Of a stretch of DNA of 64,000 bases, positions 12,141-25,600 are shown piece after piece; position 1 is the first letter of the stretch, and every line of letters begins with the position of its first letter. The notes under the pieces were generated by a model. That model did no database searches, had not been told where the DNA came from, and saw only the letters and a program-made list of their open reading frames with translations. Position numbers and translations under genes: made by a program. This DNA is from Hirudinaria manillensis (Eukaryota; Annelida; Clitellata; Hirudinida; Hirudinidae). Where the stretch lies: the NCBI GenBank assembly GCA_034509925.1, contig CM067530.1, positions 5,688,001 to 5,752,000 on the forward strand. The letters run 5' to 3'.

Positions 12141-15100
12141 ATGGGAGGAAAGCTGTTGTTGTTGTTGTTCTTCTTCTTCTTCTACCTCTTCGGTCCATCA
12201 CTTCCACTCGACAATGGACTTGCCCTCAGCCCACCTATGGGGTGGATGTCCTGGTTAAGGTTCGGATGCAACTACGAATGCGATCTCGATCCGGACAATT
12301 GCATCAGGTTCGTCAATTTATTAGCATTTTATTTTACTTTGTCAGTTCATTGATAACTATTTAATAACCGGTTAGATGCATTTCAGTTATTAATAAACTA
12401 CTTTTTGCCGAATAATTGTTAGAAGCGGTCACTTGGTAATTTTAAATCTAATTTTAATTTGGTAATTTTAATATGAATTTAAATTGCAAATCCCTATCAA
12501 TTATGGAATTAAACCATCATAAAATGCAGTTTCACAAACAACAAATTTGAAATTTCTGTTACGAACTTTTTTTGGTGACGTTTTTAATGAAATCCTCGTT
12601 ATTGGATTCCTTTTCACTTTCAACTTTTAAACAACAACATTTTGGAGAATTTTCACCAACAACAACAACAACAAATAATAATAATAATATTATTATTATT
12701 ATAATAAATATTATTATTATAATATTATAATAATAATAATTATAACAAAAGCTTGTTTACTTTAATAAGTAATTTTATGCGAAACGTGATTAAGACATTA
12801 GGTTTCGTCACCAGCATCGTTATCACAATCGGCTTCAATAATAAATTAACGGGAGTACATTATTGTATTGTTCCTGCATTGTTAGAGTGTTGTTATAAAA
12901 CCTTTTCCAATATCTTCCTGCTATTAAACATTAGACGACCCGACACTTTGAAAATCTTAAAAAAGCATCTTGTCAACGAATGACACGTCAGGTTAAATGC
13001 TTTTTTTGAGAAAACTTTCAGTGGATTCATTGAAGCCTTTCAATGTTTCAGAATTTCTACTCCACAACAACAACAACAACAACAACTTCTTTTTCCACCT
13101 CAGGAAGTTCTGCGTAGTTGTCTACGTTTAACGTTCTACGATGAACGTTCAATTAAGTTCGTGAATCTTTCGAACGAATGTCATGCATTGAATACATGGT
13201 CACATTTCAGAAAAACATGCCTCTTTATTCGTCTTTCAAATTAGAAATTTATTTTTGATGTTTATTGAGTTGGTCAAACAAATTATTAGAATATTTCCCC
13301 GGTGAAACCTTGTTGCGGATCATAAAGTTAACTTTGTGCGACTGAAATATTTGCAAATCCTTTGAAAATGCTTTGAACCGCTTGATATCATTACATTATT
13401 ACGTTATAAACCTTGCAGAAAATGGAGAGTAGCGTATTTAAGGGAAGGATATATAAAGTTTAATTTACGATCGAAAACTCAGGCTTTAAGCGGGTTTAAA
13501 CTCTAAATAGAGAAATTAATGGCAGTTACAAATGAAGAAGGATGACGATAAGCACATTCCTTTTTACTTTCATCCTAACATCGTCTGCAGAATTAAAGTA
13601 ATTCCTTAAATGATTAACTTTTGCGTTAAGAGTTTTTTATTCAAGAATATTTTAAGCCGATTAAAAGGTCAATTGCTTTTGAATTTAGGAATTTAAGAGA
13701 AATTTTAAATTCTATTTTAATTTATTAAATTAATTAAATTTGGGTTTTAATGACTTTTAAGAGATTGATTGATTGTTCTATTAAAATTGAATTAAAGACT
13801 ATATTATAAAAATTGATTAATTTAGGAAGTTGTTATATGTCTTTGTAAATTCTAAGTTCAGCGGGCATTGGGTTTTCCCATGCCCGTTTGAGGTTTTTAT
13901 AACTTTTGCCCAACTGCACTATTTTTGGATATTAATCTTGGCTCAAAAAATTCCGAAGGAATAAAAAATAATAATAATAATAATATAATAAATGATGATG
14001 ATGATGACGGTATTGATAACGATGATAGCGGTGATGGTGACTGTGATGATGACGATGGTGATGATGAAGCAATAAAGAATCAAACTGTGAAGCAAAATGC
14101 GGTCTCATTCGTCTGGAAAAACTCCGAACATTTCAATAATTTTCCAATTTTTCGTCCTGATTTTGATTTACGATTCTTGAAGGGGGTGACGTCAAATGAA
14201 GATAAATTATTCAAATAAATTATTAAATTAATTTATTCAGGTAAATTATTCTCCATTAAACTTCCGAATTGCCGCAAAAATCTAAAAATCATCCAAGTAA
14301 CATTTATCGTTTTTAAAGCAGTAGAATGTAAAATATAAATAAAAAATAGCTCTTAAAGTTCAGAAAACAGAGCGTTGAGAACTGAGAATTGAATCCAGAA
14401 TGTCGTCGCATTTAAGTTGTGATGCTTGGAAGCAGTCACTTGACAGGAATCTTCCAGTCATTTTAAAGGCAAGGTCGAGTTGATTCATGAATAAACAAAG
14501 GGAAACAAAAACTAACGTGGACGATAAATTATTCACTTTATATTGCCATTGATGTCTCCTTACTCCGACAACCTTGTTCGACTAAAATGTCTAAAATTTG
14601 AGTTTTTAAGCACTTTCAAAGCTCCGTTAAATCTTTATTTGGAAATTTCGGCTAATTTACCCGGTTATCCAAATAAACGGCCTGCCTTCAGATTAGTTAC
14701 TTTTTTTTTATAGGATTAAGAATTTGAAATTGTTGAGAATTCAACAGGATCAAGTCATGCCGATGTGCTATCTGTCGTCAAACCTTGAAACACTCGGATC
14801 CTTCGCCAATATCTGAGCATTCATTCCCTGCAGTTCTCTGTGGTCCCCAAGTGCTTATTTAGAAGTGTCATTCTGACTTTCTCAGGTCCTCCAAGACGTC
14901 CTAACAGTCGCCATAAAGCTTATGCCTAGATTTCGCTTTTCTATCTCTAGGAATCGATGCACGAGTGACTGTCGAACGGTGATTAAATGAATATAATTAA
15001 GCGAAGATAGAACGAAGTGTATTTAATGACGGTTAAAATGGCACATTCATCATTTCTGCAGTCGCGAAAAGCAATTTCGCCGACATTAATTCTTGAGCCA

Positions 15101-17451
15101 AAATATCTTTTAATTACAAAACTTCCAGCTACAGAATCAAGTTGGTAAAAGGACTATAAACAAAACAAAACACTTCTACAGTGAAAGACTCGTCAAACAA
15201 ATGGCAGACATAATGGTCGAAGAAGGATATCTCGATGCAGGCTACAACTACTTATCGTTGGATGACTGCTGGATGTCGATGACCAGGGATTCGAATGGAA
15301 ATCTACAAACCGATCCGGGGAGATTTCCGAACGGAATCAAAGGACTTGCAGATTACGTGAGAACGATTTTCATTTTCTTCTCAATCATAAAAACGATTCA
15401 CACCTGGATGGATTTCTTCCGCCCGTTTAACCAGGTACACAGCAGGGGTCTTAAGCTCGGAATTTATCTCTCAATTGGGAGCAAAACGTGTGCAGGATAT
15501 CCAGGTTCGCACGGATTCATCCAAGTGGATGCGCAATCGATAGCGGAGTGGGGGATCGACAAACTGAAATTTGATGGCTGCCATGCGAGCGTTGAAGATT
15601 ATGCCAGAGGTGGGAACGTTGTTTTCTTGAATAATTCTTCAATCAATAATTTCTATGCATTGGCGTTCCATGCTGTTTTCATAAACATGATGATATTTCT
15701 GGTCGTTTGTTGATTCTTTGTTTGCCTTCTCAAGATTCAATTAAAAAGTCTAATCGGTCAATTGAACGATTCATTAGATGCACTCCTTTTGCTACATAAA
15801 AAGGGTCCTTTGAAGCTCAATGGACCTAAACCATCAACCAGAAGGAAAGACAAATGAAGAAAACGAATTAAAATCAAATGATTTCAGATTTTGTGGCCAT
15901 GGAAGTTGCTCTCAATAAATCTGGACGTCCGATCCTCTATTCGTGTCAGTGGCCAATGTACGCCAAGTACTTCGGTGGCGTGGTGAGCAATTTAACAATA
16001 ATTAACAAGAAATGGAATTCTAATCGAAACAATGTCAAATAAAGGACGTTTTAAAGTTATTTGTTTTTATTTTATTTATTTATTTTATTGTTTAATTCTG
16101 ACACCAGGTGGATTATCCAACCATTGCCAGGACTTGCAACGTGTTTCGAGCTCTGACGGACATCTATTACAATTACCACAGCGTGGAGAGCATGATTCTC
16201 TATTGGGCCGCGGATCCTTACAACTTCTCTTCCGTTGTTGGACCAGGAGCATGGAATGATCCCGACCAAGTACCTCTGTTTACAAGTATTTTTAAAAGCC
16301 ATTCTTCATCCATCTTTTTGTCTTTCTTTTATTCTTTCTTTTTTCTTTCCTTCTTTCTTTAACCTTTCGGGTCAATCATCTCATCGCCAGTTTCGTCGAG
16401 GGTTTGCTAGATTTTTGAAAAGTTGAAATTGCTTTGGTTGTGAATTAATTTTATTGGGAATGGAAAAATTGTCATTGAATTTATTATTATGAGTTATTAG
16501 TGATTATTTATTATTAATAATAATATTAATTATTGTTATATAATCTTAACAAGCGATTAATGGGTTAATTTTTAATTAAATCCAATTATTTTAAATTTTA
16601 ATTAACTTAAAAGTCGACCAAATGAACACACACCGACAAAAGCGGTTCATTCTTGTGAATCACATTTTGTGACGAGGTGTCTGTCCGCTATTTTCAAAAG
16701 GCACTTAAGAGCAGGAAAGGAGTAAATGACACGCAAATTCAACAGATGACTGCGCTCGGGTGATCCACGATGTTCACCGTCCGAAATAAATCCTTCCAGA
16801 TGACCATAGGTAACAACGGACTGAGCGAGAATCAAGAAAAGGTGCAGATGGCAATGTGGGCCATGATGGCCGCGCCGTTGATAATGGCCAACGATCTCAG
16901 AAAGATTAGCAAGTCGTCCAAGAAGATTCTGCTCAACAAAAACGTCATCGCCATCAATCAGGATCCTCTGGGGAGGCAGGCAAAAAGATACATAAATGTT
17001 AATTGTATTTAATTGCATGTTTATCAGTTATTGAAAAAGCATGAAAAGTAATTCTGACCAGCCAACCATTTCGTTCCTATTTTTATTTAAATGACGATTT
17101 ACATTTATCTCGCTAAATTTATTTCGTTTATCCATATTTTGGCATTAAATTTTAACTCCGATTTCATTCAAGAGCGGTTCGATCCTGGCATGGGAGAAAG
17201 CAGTTTTGCCCCGAGGGAGTGTAGCCATTTGTTTGCTCAGCCTTTCTAAAAGTGGTGCTCCTCTCTTGCTTGATTATACGTTGGACACGCTGTCCGACAT
17301 CAAATTCGATGAAACGTACGAAGTCTTCGAGGTCTTCGAAATGAAGTCCCTCGGTTTGTACAATCCGACGAAGATTCTGAGGATCAAACTGCCAGCCACG
17401 AGTGTCGTTCTTTTGAAAGCCGTGCCCGTCTCTTCGCGAGCGAGGACCTGA
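12141..17451 (+). CDS. Alpha-galactosidase / alpha-N-acetylgalactosaminidase (GH27)
   Basis: Exons 12141-12307, 15182-15356, 15435-15609, 15888-15982, 16108-16269, 16800-16997 and 17173-17451 join in phase to 416 residues, the usual GLA/NAGA length. Residues 1-24 form a leucine/phenylalanine-rich signal peptide, so the enzyme is secreted or lysosomal. GH27 marks: [21 protein letters not shown] (substrate-binding Asp pair), nucleophile Asp161 in LKFDGC, acid/base Asp222 with the binding Arg218 four residues before it, WNDPD, and [10 protein letters not shown]. These enzymes remove terminal alpha-Gal or alpha-GalNAc from glycolipids and glycoproteins. The specificity loop reads SCQWPMY, where vertebrate GLA has E and L and NAGA has S and A, so the substrate cannot be assigned. 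The stretch just after the acid/base (DIYYNY) differs from DIDDSW of GLA. The first intron is 2.9 kb and rich in AAC/AAT repeats. Confidence 0.9.
12656..12745. repeat. AAC/AAT microsatellite with palindromic ATT/AAT core
   Basis: A run of AAC units passes into AAT then ATT then AAT units in the first intron of the glycosidase gene. The AAT and ATT blocks are self-complementary. Confidence 0.85.
13966..14065. repeat. AAT then GAT microsatellite in the glycosidase intron
   Basis: AAT units followed by imperfect GAT/GAC units. The open frame across it (13925-14218) is Asn- and Asp-rich only because of the repeat and is not taken as a gene. Confidence 0.8.
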
Positions 17452-17832
17452 ACAATCAATCATTTACATTTTTAAAGACAACAACGATAATAATATTTGA
17501 AGAATAATAATGATAATAGTAAGAAGAAGAATAATAAAAAGAACAACGACATGTGGTAATTGTTTAATAATATTCTGGAACTCAACAGGAAGTTGAAATG
17601 ATTATTTATTTAATTATTTAAAGAAAATTATTTCAACTGTTTTGCAAGATTCGTGCTTGAATTATAATAATAATGACTTTTCTGGATCAGAGGAGCGATG
17701 GTAATGATGATGATGATGATGGTGACAGTGATGACAAAAATAAACTCGGCATGTTCTTCCTGGTCGAACAATCAAACGAGTAACCTGAGGAAGCAGGTGA
17801 GGATGTGATTAGGAAGGTGGACATCTTTCTAA
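17452..17832. other. Gap between convergent glycosidase and NIT-like genes
   Basis: Holds the two 3' UTRs, with AAT- and GAT-type microsatellite (for example around 17700-17730). No gene seen. Confidence 0.5.
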
Positions 17833-20800
17833 TTATTCCTCGTCTGGAAAGTCTTTTTCCGGATCATCCACTCCGGAGTTATGATCCGTGGAAGCACATG
17901 CAATCTTGGAATCAAAATATTGACGAATCGACAAATTAGGCGTCCGAGCGGAGGAAAAAATCTTTAAACCGACGCGACTTTCAAGGCACCGAATGTGACC
18001 ATCTGTTCGTGGTTTTCGTGTTTGTGGCATCGACGAGGGAAGGTTTCCGAACAGTTGTTCGAAGGATTTCGTTGCAACAACGAAGTCGGTACGTTGCTTT
18101 CGAACCTGGGAAACTTTCGCAGAGAGATGCCGCCAGATCTCGACGACTTCTGCTTCCTGTTCAGGGCAGATTTGCGGCACCTCGAATAGAAGCACCAAGT
18201 GAAACCGATCACCAGGGCATAAGCGACTGCTGCTACGAGGAGGAGTATGCATACGTTGAACCAAAAACCCTCGGAAAGACTTTGTTTTTCGAGAACGTTT
18301 TCCAGCAACGACGAAAAGAAATGAATTTCGGCCGTTGCCAAGTGGGTCACTTCGATGACGTAGCTCTCGTTGCGCCTAGAATGATTGCACACGGAAGGGT
18401 TTATTGGCTCTCCGGTGTTGTCCATTTCCGCCAGAATTTCCTGCCTGCAGTAGGAAAGCTCCGGGAAGAGAGATTTATAATCTTTCGGCCAGTGATGTTT
18501 GCGAGGTCCGTTCAAGGTGAGTAGAGAATGCTGATAGGAGCGAAACGCCGCCTCTGCACCGAAGGTGAAATTGGCGTAATGGAATGTCTCCTTATGACTG
18601 AAGCAGGCCACGGCGTGAAATGCCAAACACATGGACTGCTCCGCTCCCAAATAGGTCAGCGACGTCATGAGCAGAAGAAAAGAGTTTAAAACACCAAAAA
18701 GCGTGGCCTCCAGCGACTGGTCGAGTCTCGAGGCATCAGAAGTGAAAGAAGTTGATTTGCTGCACAGTTGAGCCTCTTGATTGAGCCAAATGAGAAACAC
18801 TTCGATGATGTCGGCGTAGAATTGAATTTCGTCCCAAAAGTAGGAGCCCGCCTTGACTGAAGCTCTGTGCGTTGACAAGATGGCCAGAAACAAATGGGCA
18901 GAGCGAAACATGGTAGAGTTTCTTTTCTGAAAAAAGTGCGGCCAAGACCCGGCGAGACTGGAGAGTAAATTATCAGTCCCTTGATAAATTGCTTGGCGTT
19001 TGTTGATGAGCAACTGCGATACCTCCCTTGATTTGTCCGTTACAACTTGAACTGTGAAGTCTACAATAACATTTTCTAGAGAATCAGATCAATTCGTATT
19101 TCCGCGTATTTTAGCAAGGTTTCATAACCTCTCTCGTTGTTGAGGGCAACCACGAGCCTCCCGATGTGCAACGTTTGGGGGCAGATCTGGTACTTCGTTC
19201 TTGCACTCAGGTCGAGATTCTGCGATTGTTGGCGGGTGTTATGGTGATTGCTCTTTGCGCAGCAATTCAATATTTTATTGTAGTAAAAAAAATCTTGCCA
19301 TCAAACTTGCTTGCTATTTCGATGTCCTAAGGCGTAGACCACTTTTATAAAAACATCTTTCTCGACTCCAACACGAAACAGAAATTATTTGTAATAAAAA
19401 TAGCTGTTTGTTTGGCTTACTAATCAGCGAAAGTTTTTTCTAATTGGAAATTATGAAGCAATTTCGAGGGAGTTAAGAACGTGCATTTTAAAGGCTGTTT
19501 AAAATCTCAGGAGGGTCCTGCCTAAAGTTTCGTTTTTTTCAATTAATGCAAGTAGACTGTCGTCTTTGAAATATTAAAAAAAAAAGAAAACTTTAACGTT
19601 TATCGAAGATATTAAATCGAATGAGTATGCCGGTCACACATTCGTCAAGATCATCCGAGACTCAAATTTGAGATTCTTCTCGTCGTGGCAGATCCTATAA
19701 AACCGGTTAACTGGATAAGAAAAAGTCCCCACCTCGATGCTGTTAGGAGAAATGCGAGGAACCAATCTAAACTCAACACAATCACGCGAGGTTGCAACCA
19801 GGTTATCACAGCACGAACGAGACCATCACTCGGTGGTCTGTTTGCACGGGATTCCCTTCTCTTTGTATGTGCACAATTCTCAATAGATAACGTTATAAAA
19901 CAAGAACGATGTTTCCTTCAACATCTTCAACATTAAACGTGCGATTTGCATAAATTCTTTAAACGGATAATGGATTCCTCAGATGTAAAATAAACATTCG
20001 TGCGGGAGTGTAGAACCGCGGGTTTATCTTCTTGCTGTCTGCTTTTCGCCGTGCAAGGAAGCCATAAAAATTCATAATTTCATTTTACAGCGCAAAACAT
20101 CCTAGGCGTTGTATAATTGTATTTAAATCCAGAACACATCATAAACTTCTCGATCGTAAGAGCCCCTAAAAACATGCCGGCAGAGAATTCTTTCCCCGTA
20201 AACAATAAAACAAACTACGCGCTAATTAATCATCGCGGATATTTTTGAAAAACCGCTTTTGAAACTCAATTACATTTTTTTTTAAATTATCTTGATTAAT
20301 CTACCACGACAAAGATTATTTAATATGTTCATTATATTTAATAATATTTTAATACAATGAAATTGCGATTACTTAACGTGAACATTCACTTTTCGGGAAA
20401 CAAAAGCACGTTGAATAAGATTTCTACATTTGAAACCAGGCATCAAAACATTTTTTAATTCAAATTTATTTAAAAGTTTTTAAATCTTGTTTTTTTTGTT
20501 ACACTTTCTTGTTGCGCAATTTATGAACGAAATGCTTATTAATAATTTTATAAGAACATAACAAACATCAACAAAACCAAAAAGCTTTGAACTTTAAGTT
20601 TAACCTTAAAAATACTTTAAATTTTCTTTTGCATTAAAAAACAACATTTTGATTGTTTGTAATTTATTTGTAAATTAGTTATAAACACTTTTTAGCGAAT
20701 CACGAGAAGACCACAATTGTGTTAACTGCCTTGCATCGTTTGACTTAAGAATAAATTAATTTTATGAATCTAACAACCGTTACAATCGAGGCTAGTATTG

Positions 20801-21623
20801 ATGATGATAACAATGAAGAAGATGATGACGACGATGTCGTTGATGGTGATGTTGATGTTGTGAAGAAATGAATGAAGGTGAGTATTTCATTGGAAAGACT
20901 TGTGTAATCAGGTTGTGCCTCATATTTTGCTTCGCCACTAATCCTGTAAGGCTGTGGCGAACGCAAGTAATACTTTTATAACTCAAGTAATAATTTTATA
21001 AATCCCTTTGAAGCTGCTTAATCTTTTTTATAAATTCGTAATGCAAAAATTTTTCATATAATTTTCTCGAATGCAGGAGTGATTTGAATTAATTATGAAA
21101 CAAATGGCCAAAAAGTCGAAACCCAAAAAAGCTTCCATCGAAGAGCAAAAAAGTGGGAGTTATTTTTCAGGAACAGGAAATCGGACACGGAATCATAATG
21201 GAGGTGAAGGTCCCCTTGAACTGCTCAGGTGTCAGTTTCGATGGGGGGTTTGAAGGAACATTCGTGGTTGAAGAAACTCAATCAGTGTCTTTCACTTCGG
21301 GATGATTGAATTTACAATCACGATACACCGAGTTCGATTTGCAAGGAGCGCGTCAATGACGATGACGATGACGATGACAATGATGATGACCGTGATGATG
21401 ATGGTTGTAGAGAAAGTGGGGTCTTTGATTTCGAAAAGACAAAGTTCGTGTTAGGTTTGGTCTTTGTTAACATTCCTCCTTGTCATCATCATCATCATCG
21501 CCATCATCGTCATCGCCATCATCGTCATCGCCATCATCATCATCATCATGAAAACTCAACAAAAGATCAATGAGAAAGACTAATTGAAGTTTCAAGTTCC
21601 ATGCAATCACACACGCACACACA

Positions 21624-21661
<38 letters not shown>

Positions 21662-22637
21662 TACGCACGCAAGAAATCATTTCTCGAGTGCAACAATGAC
21701 CGAGCACATCCCTGTTTCGTTCAAGCCATCAGTCAACTCGATTCGTCGTCGGATGACGTCATCCGCTGTCATGACAACGGATTGAAAAAAATGTCGTTGC
21801 GATGTTACGATTGTTTACTTTCGAATGAAATGTTTTCGTTTTGTTTTTGTTTTTTTTTTAATTTGTTGTTTAATTTTGAAAAATTAATTTTAAGAAAAAA
21901 ACGTGAAACGCGAAGTGAAACACGTCTTTAGGTGTCGATAAATGTTAATAATTGAAGGAGCGATTTAAAAGTTAATCCCGCGCGAAGACATTAAATATGA
22001 ATTGCTTGCATATTGCCAGCAACAGTTGACCGAGGAATACAAAAACAAAAAAAAATTCTCTGCTTATTTTCAAGGCGGTCCTCAAACAAACGGCGTCTTT
22101 TCTCAGGCAACAACAACAACAACAACAACAACACAATCACGACGACGACGACGACGACAACAGCAACGACATGTCGAGTGGTGGAGGGAACGTTTAAAGC
22201 CGCGCAGACGACAAAATTATGACTGACAAACCGGAAAGATGGATGGATGGATGGAAAGATGAATGGGTTAGATCATTATCAGGAGGAGACGTGGTTGAAA
22301 ATCATCCGTGTATTGGCGGACTCTGGAGATGTGAAGGGAAGATGATCACGATTATGATGATGATTATGATGGTGATGATGATGACGATTACGATGATGAT
22401 AACGAGTGGGGCTCCGCTATGCCAAGATTCGCATATAATGCATTTTAATATACAAGGGAAAATAATTTTTCTTTTTAAATTTTTAAAATAAATACTTTTC
22501 CAAGTCACGTTAGTGTTTTTAGTAAATGAGAAGCAGGAGAGTAATTATGAACATTTCTTAAATGTACCTTTCGGACCAACATTTTCCAGTTATTATTTTC
22601 AAAATTGACATTACTAACGATGTTTAATAATAATATA

Positions 22638-22669
<32 letters not shown>

Positions 22670-25600
22670 TACAATAATAGTAATAATAATAATCACCATC
22701 ATAATTTGAGAATAATATTCATCATTACTTTTTTATTGTTCACGAAAACATCAATTAGATGGCTGATTAATCAGAAATTTTAAGAATATTTTGATCCAAG
22801 ATAAAAAAAAGGCCTTCAAGTAAAACGTAATTTGTTTTAAAAGCATGAAATTATTCTGCGCAGTAAATCGAAAATGTTCTTATTCAATATCAGACCGGAA
22901 GTTCTTGTTAATAATTCTTTCAGAAGTAATATCCAGGTATAAGAATAATTTGGAAAATATGCGGTGAATGGTTGCAGCCATTTTATGTCAACATCATCAC
23001 GTGTGACGAACAATGGGACACGTGACTTCGGGGAACCCCACTTAGGCGGAAGGTTCACTTAAACATTCCGTTTATTCACGAACCATTTCAGACTTATAGC
23101 AGCGCTTCCATGATGGATATCATCATTGTCGTCGTCATCACCATCATCATTACTGTAGCCGTCATCATCATCATCGTCTCAAAATGCGTCGAACAGTAGC
23201 CAATGGCCATCCAATTGATAGCGTGCAAGGAAAATGAATGAATGAATGAATGAATGAATGAATGAATGATCACAAACAAAAAATTCAAACAACAACACGA
23301 CAAAAGGACATCTTGAAATCAACTCAATCTTTCTCAGGGCGACACGAATTCCCGACAGCTTTTTAAAAGAAAGATTTGAATTTTTTTGAAAATTAAATAC
23401 GAATTTCTTTCAAAAGAAATTTAATCGAAACATCAACGACAACAACAACAACAAAAAACTTGCATTGACTTGTTGACTGCTGAATATATAATTAGCTGCT
23501 TAGTATTAAATATTAACTGCTGAATATTTAATTAGAACTTAGTTAATTTAAACAACAGTCACTTATCTATACATGTATGTTCTGATTTAATTTAATATTT
23601 ATGTAAATATCTATTTATTTACATTTAATTATTTAAGTAATTATTGACTATTATTTTGTTTAATATTCGGATAAGATCGAAGCACCATGTAACTAATCAT
23701 TTCCATCCAGATCCATGAAATAATAATCCATACTGTCAGTCGACTCCTCTTCATCCATCCATCCATCCATCCATCCATCCATCCATCCATCCATCCATCC
23801 ATCCATCCATCCATCCATCCATCCATCCATCCATCCATCCATCCATCCATCCATCCATCCATCCATCCATCCATCATCCATCCATCCATCCATCCATCCA
23901 TCCATCCATCCATCCATCCATCCATCAATCCATCAATCCATCCATCCATCCATCCATCCATCCATCCATCCATCCATCCATCCATCCATCCATCCATCCA
24001 TCCATCCATCCATCCATCCATCCATCCATCCATCCATCCATCCATCCATCCATCCATCCATCCATCCATCCATCCATCCATCCATCCATCCATCCATCCA
24101 TCCATCCATCCATCCATCCATCCATCCATCCCATCCATCCATCCATCCATCCATCCATCCATCCATCCATCCATCCATCCATCCATCCATCCATCCATCC
24201 ATCCATCCATCCATCCATCCATCCATCCATCCATCCATCCATCCATCCATCCATCCATCCATCCATCCATCCATCCATCCATCCATCCATCCATCCATCC
24301 ATCCATCCATCCATCCATCCATCCATCCATCCATCCATCCATCCATCCATCCATCCATCTAAGTATTTAATACATGTCCAATTACATAGTTATTCGGTAT
24401 GTATGTATGTATTGTTTCTATTCTATGTATATAAGTAATCTGCATATTGTACGGACTTGTATTAAGTTGTATTAGCTGTGGGACTTGTCAGTTTGTTGAA
24501 TAAAATGAAAATTAAATAAAAATAAATTAATTTTTATTTATGTAAATGTTTATTTATAAAATTATTTATTTATTCGTTTGTTTTATTAACCTGGAAACAG
24601 GAAAAAATCGAAGCTAATTTTAAGTTTGGCCACAAGGGATTGCAATCCAGCCAATTGGTCAACCAGTGGGTATTTAACAAGTGATAATATTACATAATAT
24701 ATCAATGGATTTCTGCATATTTCTGCAAATATTAATGTAATATTAATAATTTAATAGAATATTACATATACAGGAGTTTATTTTTAAAGATGTATTGTGT
24801 GTTGAATATATGACAAAGTCTTTAAATGTAAGGACGAGAATTTCCTGGTAAAATGTTGAATCCAGAATGAACTTTAACTAGTTTTACTGTGATTAAATAT
24901 TTTTTTATGATGATTATTTATGACAATTTATTGATGTCAATTCAATTCAATTCAATTCAATTCCTCCAATATTTTAAGTGCCTTTTTTTATCCAAGTCCT
25001 AGGATGTCAAGGCACTGCCGACGCACATTAGGATAGACCGAGCACAACGTAATGAAATAATGAGAACAAAAGACAATTTAAAAAAAAATAAAATAAAAAA
25101 AATATGCAAACTAAAATATTTAAGAATAACATTGAATAAACAAGTGAGTCTTTAAATTGGGATGAAAAAGCTCAGGTGTGGCGCATCAAGAATATGCATG
25201 TCATGAATATGTATGTTATTATGTCATTGAATATTTCAAATTGAAATTATATTCAGCTGGTAATTAAATTTAAAAGCCAAATTAACCAACAAATTATGTT
25301 CCCAACAGGTGGATGACGTTTGTTTCTTGTGAAAGCCTTTGAATGAATGAATTGCTGGATTGAGAAAATAAATTTTCATAAGATATCATTTCAGAACATG
25401 ATGGCGGCGATGACGACGACGACGATGATGATAATAACGACGATGATGATAATAACGACGATGATGATAATAACGACGATGATGATAATAACGACGATGA
25501 TGATAATAACGACGATGGTGATAATAACGACGATGATGATAATAACGACGATGGTGATAATAACGACGATGATGATAATAACGACGATGGTGATAATAAC

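Noticed and set aside
13925..14218. Asn/Asp-rich frame in the glycosidase intron
   Set aside because: Produced by AAT and GAT microsatellites between two well-phased exons.
17833..18264. Minus-strand 143-codon frame overlapping the NIT-like exon
   Set aside because: Mostly out of frame with the main exon; only its last 24 codons are used, as a proposed final exon.
18009..18524. Plus-strand frame of 171 codons
   Set aside because: Antisense to the large NIT-like exon, which has clear membrane and domain structure; no family character of its own.
23641..24354. Long minus-strand frames reading MDGW repeats (237, 141, 141 codons)
   Set aside because: Pure translation of the CATC microsatellite; open in all three frames because the unit is 4 bp and stop-free.
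23752..24359. CRISPR-like look of a long regular array
   Set aside because: No unique spacers, eukaryotic context; a plain microsatellite.
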